Positions 5,335-7,442 of a stretch of 7,442 bases of DNA are shown here, one piece after another. Within the stretch, counting starts at the first letter, position 1, and the number at the start of each line of letters is the position of its first letter. This stretch comes from Lachnospiraceae bacterium (lineage in GTDB: Bacteria > Bacillota_A > Clostridia > Lachnospirales > Lachnospiraceae): contig JAFZKM010000158.1 in the NCBI GenBank assembly GCA_017553665.1, forward strand, positions 1 through 7,442, given 5' to 3'. The notes below the pieces were generated by a model. It worked only from the letters and a program-made list of their open reading frames with translations, was not told the DNA's origin and searched no databases. The translations under genes were made by a program, and so were the position numbers.

Positions 5335-7442
5335 ATGGCTAGAGCTAAACAATCAATGGATGGAAATACCGCTGCCGCTCATGTGGCATATGCGTTTACC
5401 GACGTTGCGGCTATTTACCCCATCACACCTTCGAGCCCCATGGCTGACTCTGTTGATCAGTGGTCGGCTGCAGGCCAGAAGAACATCTTCGGCAACCAGG
5501 TAAAGGTTGTTGAGATGCAGTCAGAAGCCGGCGCAGCAGGTACCGTTCACGGTTCTCTTGCGGCAGGCGCGATCACCACTACATTTACAGCATCACAGGG
5601 ATTACTCCTTATGATCCCGAACATGTACAAGATCGCAGGTGAGCAGCTTCCCTGCGTATTCGACGTATCGGCACGTACCGTTGCCACACAGTCGCTGAAC
5701 ATCTTCGGTGACCACAGTGACGTTTATGCATGCCGTCAGACCGGTTTCGCTATGCTTGCAGAGACCAATCCCCAGGAAGTTATGGATCTTTCACCCGTAG
5801 CACATCTCGCGGCTATCGAGGGTAAGGTTCCTTTCCTTAACTTCTTCGACGGTTTCCGTACTTCCCATGAGATCCAGAAGATCGAGAAGTGGGACTACAA
5901 GGATCTGGCTGAGATGGTCAACATGGACGCCGTTAAGGCATTCAGAGAGCATGCTCTGAATCCCGAGAAGCCCGCTATGCGCGGCTCACACGAGAACGGC
6001 GACGTATTCTTCCAGCATCGTGAGGCCTGCAACGCAGCTTACGACGCACTTCCCGCAGTTGTCGAGAAGTACATGAAGATGATCAACAAGAAGCTCGGCA
6101 CAAAGTACGACCTGTTCAACTACTACGGAGCGAAGGACGCTGACCGCGTTATCGTTGCCATGGGTTCGATCTGCGACGTTGCGGAGGAAGTTATCGATTA
6201 CCTCCTTGCAAAGAAGCAGAAGGTCGGCCTTATCAAGGTTCGTCTCTACAGACCTTGGGTAAGCAAGTCCTTCCTTAAGGTTCTTCCCAAGACCGTTAAG
6301 AAGATCGCTGTTCTTGACCGTACAAAGGAGCCCGGATCACTCGGTGAGCCTCTGTACCTCGATGTTGCGACCACTCTCCGTGAGGCAGGCCTCAACGACA
6401 TCGTACTTACCGGCGGTCGTTACGGCTTAGGTTCAAAGGATACTCCTCCTTCGTCCGTATTCGCTATTTACAAAGAGCTCAAGAAGGCTAATCCCAAGAA
6501 GCGCTTCACCATCGGTATCGTTGATGATGTTACCGGTCTTTCGCTTCCCGAGGAGAAGCCCGCGCCCATCACTTCCGCACCCGGCACCGTTGAGTGTAAG
6601 TTCTGGGGTATCGGCGGCGATGGTACCGTTGGAGCCAACAAGGATTCGACAAAGATCATCGGTGACCACACCAACAAATATATCCAGGCTTACTTCCAGT
6701 ATGACTCGAAGAAGACCGGCGGTATCACCATTTCGCATCTGCGATTCGGTGACAAGCCCATCAAGAGCCCTTACTACATCAACCAGGCTGACCTCGTTGC
6801 ATGTCATCAGCAGTCCTACATCATCAAGGGCTACAAGATGGTTCAGGACGTAAAGCCCGGCGGAATCTTCCTTATCAACTGCCAGTGGGACGATAAGGAG
6901 CTCGGCGAGAAGCTCAATGCTGAGGCAAAGAAGTACATCGTTGAGAACAACATCAAGGTTTACACCGTTGATGCTGTAGATATCGCAGGCAAGATCGGTC
7001 TCGGCAAGAGAACATCGACCGTTCTTCAGTCCGCGTTCTTCACTCTGGCCAACGTACTTCCCGCTGATGAGGCGATCAAGTACATGAAGGAGAAGGTTGT
7101 TGCGAAGTTCTCCAAGAAGGGCCAGGACATCGTTGACATGAACTGCAAGGCTATCGATCAGGGTAAGGACGCCCTTCACCTGGTTAAGGTTCCTGCATCA
7201 TGGGGCAATCCCAAGGCTGATCCCAAGCCCAAGAAGCTTACCGGCCGCAAGGAAACCGTTGAGATGGTTGAGAAGCTCATGAACCCCATCGCTCTTATGG
7301 ACGGCGACAGCCTTCCCGTATCTGCGTTCGCAGACAGAGCGGACGGTCAGTTCGAGCTCGGCGCTGCTGCTTACGAGAAGCGCGGTACCGCAGTTATGGT
7401 TCCCGAGTGGGATCCCGAGAAGTGTATCCAGTGTAACAACTG
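5335..7442 (+). CDS. nifJ: Pyruvate:ferredoxin (flavodoxin) oxidoreductase, N-terminal 702 codons
   Basis: This cytoplasmic enzyme oxidises pyruvate with CoA to acetyl-CoA and CO2 and passes electrons to ferredoxin, using thiamine diphosphate and three [4Fe-4S] clusters. The frame is open to the window edge; full-length homologues have about 1,170-1,200 residues. Domain I has YPITPSS (28-34, with Thr31), VVEMQSEAGAAG with Glu64 as the expected cofactor-activating residue, and Arg114 in DVSART, expected to contact pyruvate. RGSHENGDVFFQ is at 216-227. The transketolase C-like domain II runs from about 260, and the gamma-type domain III from about 418 contains GGDGTVGANK (427-436), associated with CoA binding. 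The edge cuts the first cluster motif after CIQCNN (697-702). The ATG follows AAAGGAGG by six bases, downstream of a strong promoter. Codon choice resembles the binding-protein gene. The residue assignments rely on remembered numbering of the Desulfovibrio africanus enzyme. Confidence 0.97.
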   Translation, partial: MARAKQSMDGNTAAAHVAYAFTDVAAIYPITPSSPMADSVDQWSAAGQKNIFGNQVKVVEMQSEAGAAGTVHGSLAAGAITTTFTASQGLLLMIPNMYKIAGEQLPCVFDVSARTVATQSLNIFGDHSDVYACRQTGFAMLAETNPQEVMDLSPVAHLAAIEGKVPFLNFFDGFRTSHEIQKIEKWDYKDLAEMVNMDAVKAFREHALNPEKPAMRGSHENGDVFFQHREACNAAYDALPAVVEKYMKMINKKLGTKYDLFNYYGAKDADRVIVAMGSICDVAEEVIDYLLAKKQKVGLIKVRLYRPWVSKSFLKVLPKTVKKIAVLDRTKEPGSLGEPLYLDVATTLREAGLNDIVLTGGRYGLGSKDTPPSSVFAIYKELKKANPKKRFTIGIVDDVTGLSLPEEKPAPITSAPGTVECKFWGIGGDGTVGANKDSTKIIGDHTNKYIQAYFQYDSKKTGGITISHLRFGDKPIKSPYYINQADLVACHQQSYIIKGYKMVQDVKPGGIFLINCQWDDKELGEKLNAEAKKYIVENNIKVYTVDAVDIAGKIGLGKRTSTVLQSAFFTLANVLPADEAIKYMKEKVVAKFSKKGQDIVDMNCKAIDQGKDALHLVKVPASWGNPKADPKPKKLTGRKETVEMVEKLMNPIALMDGDSLPVSAFADRADGQFELGAAAYEKRGTAVMVPEWDPEKCIQCNN

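Noticed and set aside
5036..5503. Plus-strand open frame of 155 codons crossing the intergenic region into nifJ
   Set aside because: It runs through the predicted promoter and leader and then out of frame through the strongly conserved nifJ start; its product is not recognisable.
6433..7179. Minus-strand open frame of 248 codons inside nifJ
   Set aside because: It is opposite conserved domain III of pyruvate:ferredoxin oxidoreductase and mirrors its codon bias. The plus-strand reading is supported by many motifs.

Overview
The window looks like part of the chromosome of a fermentative, plant-fibre-degrading anaerobe of the Clostridia (Lachnospiraceae/Oscillospirales type). The evidence is a GH67 alpha-glucuronidase end, a CUT1-type oligosaccharide ABC transporter without its own ATPase gene, a long single-chain pyruvate:ferredoxin oxidoreductase, strong AGGAGG ribosome-binding sites and sigma-A-like promoters. 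The genus cannot be fixed from this sequence alone.

Layout. 1-302 (+): C-terminal 100 residues of an alpha-glucuronidase (aguA). 350-1333 and 1333-2208 (+): two overlapping permease genes of the LplB and LplC/YtcP types. 2256-4022 (+): a lipoprotein solute-binding protein with a repetitive linker. 4046-4095: a strong, probably bidirectional terminator. 4119-5042 (-): an AraC-family regulator with an N-terminal cupin domain, convergent to the transporter. 5043-5334: a divergent regulatory region with a good promoter on each strand, T-tracts, and a leader hairpin before the next gene. 5335-7442 (+): the first 702 codons of pyruvate:ferredoxin oxidoreductase (nifJ/por), cut by the window edge inside its first [4Fe-4S] cluster motif.

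How the genes work together. The first four genes form an operon-like block for uptake and intracellular trimming of glucuronoxylan fragments (aldouronic acids). The lipoprotein captures the oligosaccharide, the two permeases import it using an ATPase encoded elsewhere, and the alpha-glucuronidase removes (4-O-methyl)glucuronic acid. The AraC protein is the likely local regulator, although its operators are not visible here. Pyruvate:ferredoxin oxidoreductase is a separate central-metabolism unit that turns pyruvate into acetyl-CoA and reduced ferredoxin.

The gene content matches known families and I see no undescribed multi-gene system. The points most worth a second look are a long hairpin in the nifJ leader ending next to the ribosome-binding site, the hairpins between the permease and binding-protein genes combined with a sharp codon-use change, and A-tracts upstream of the araC promoter.
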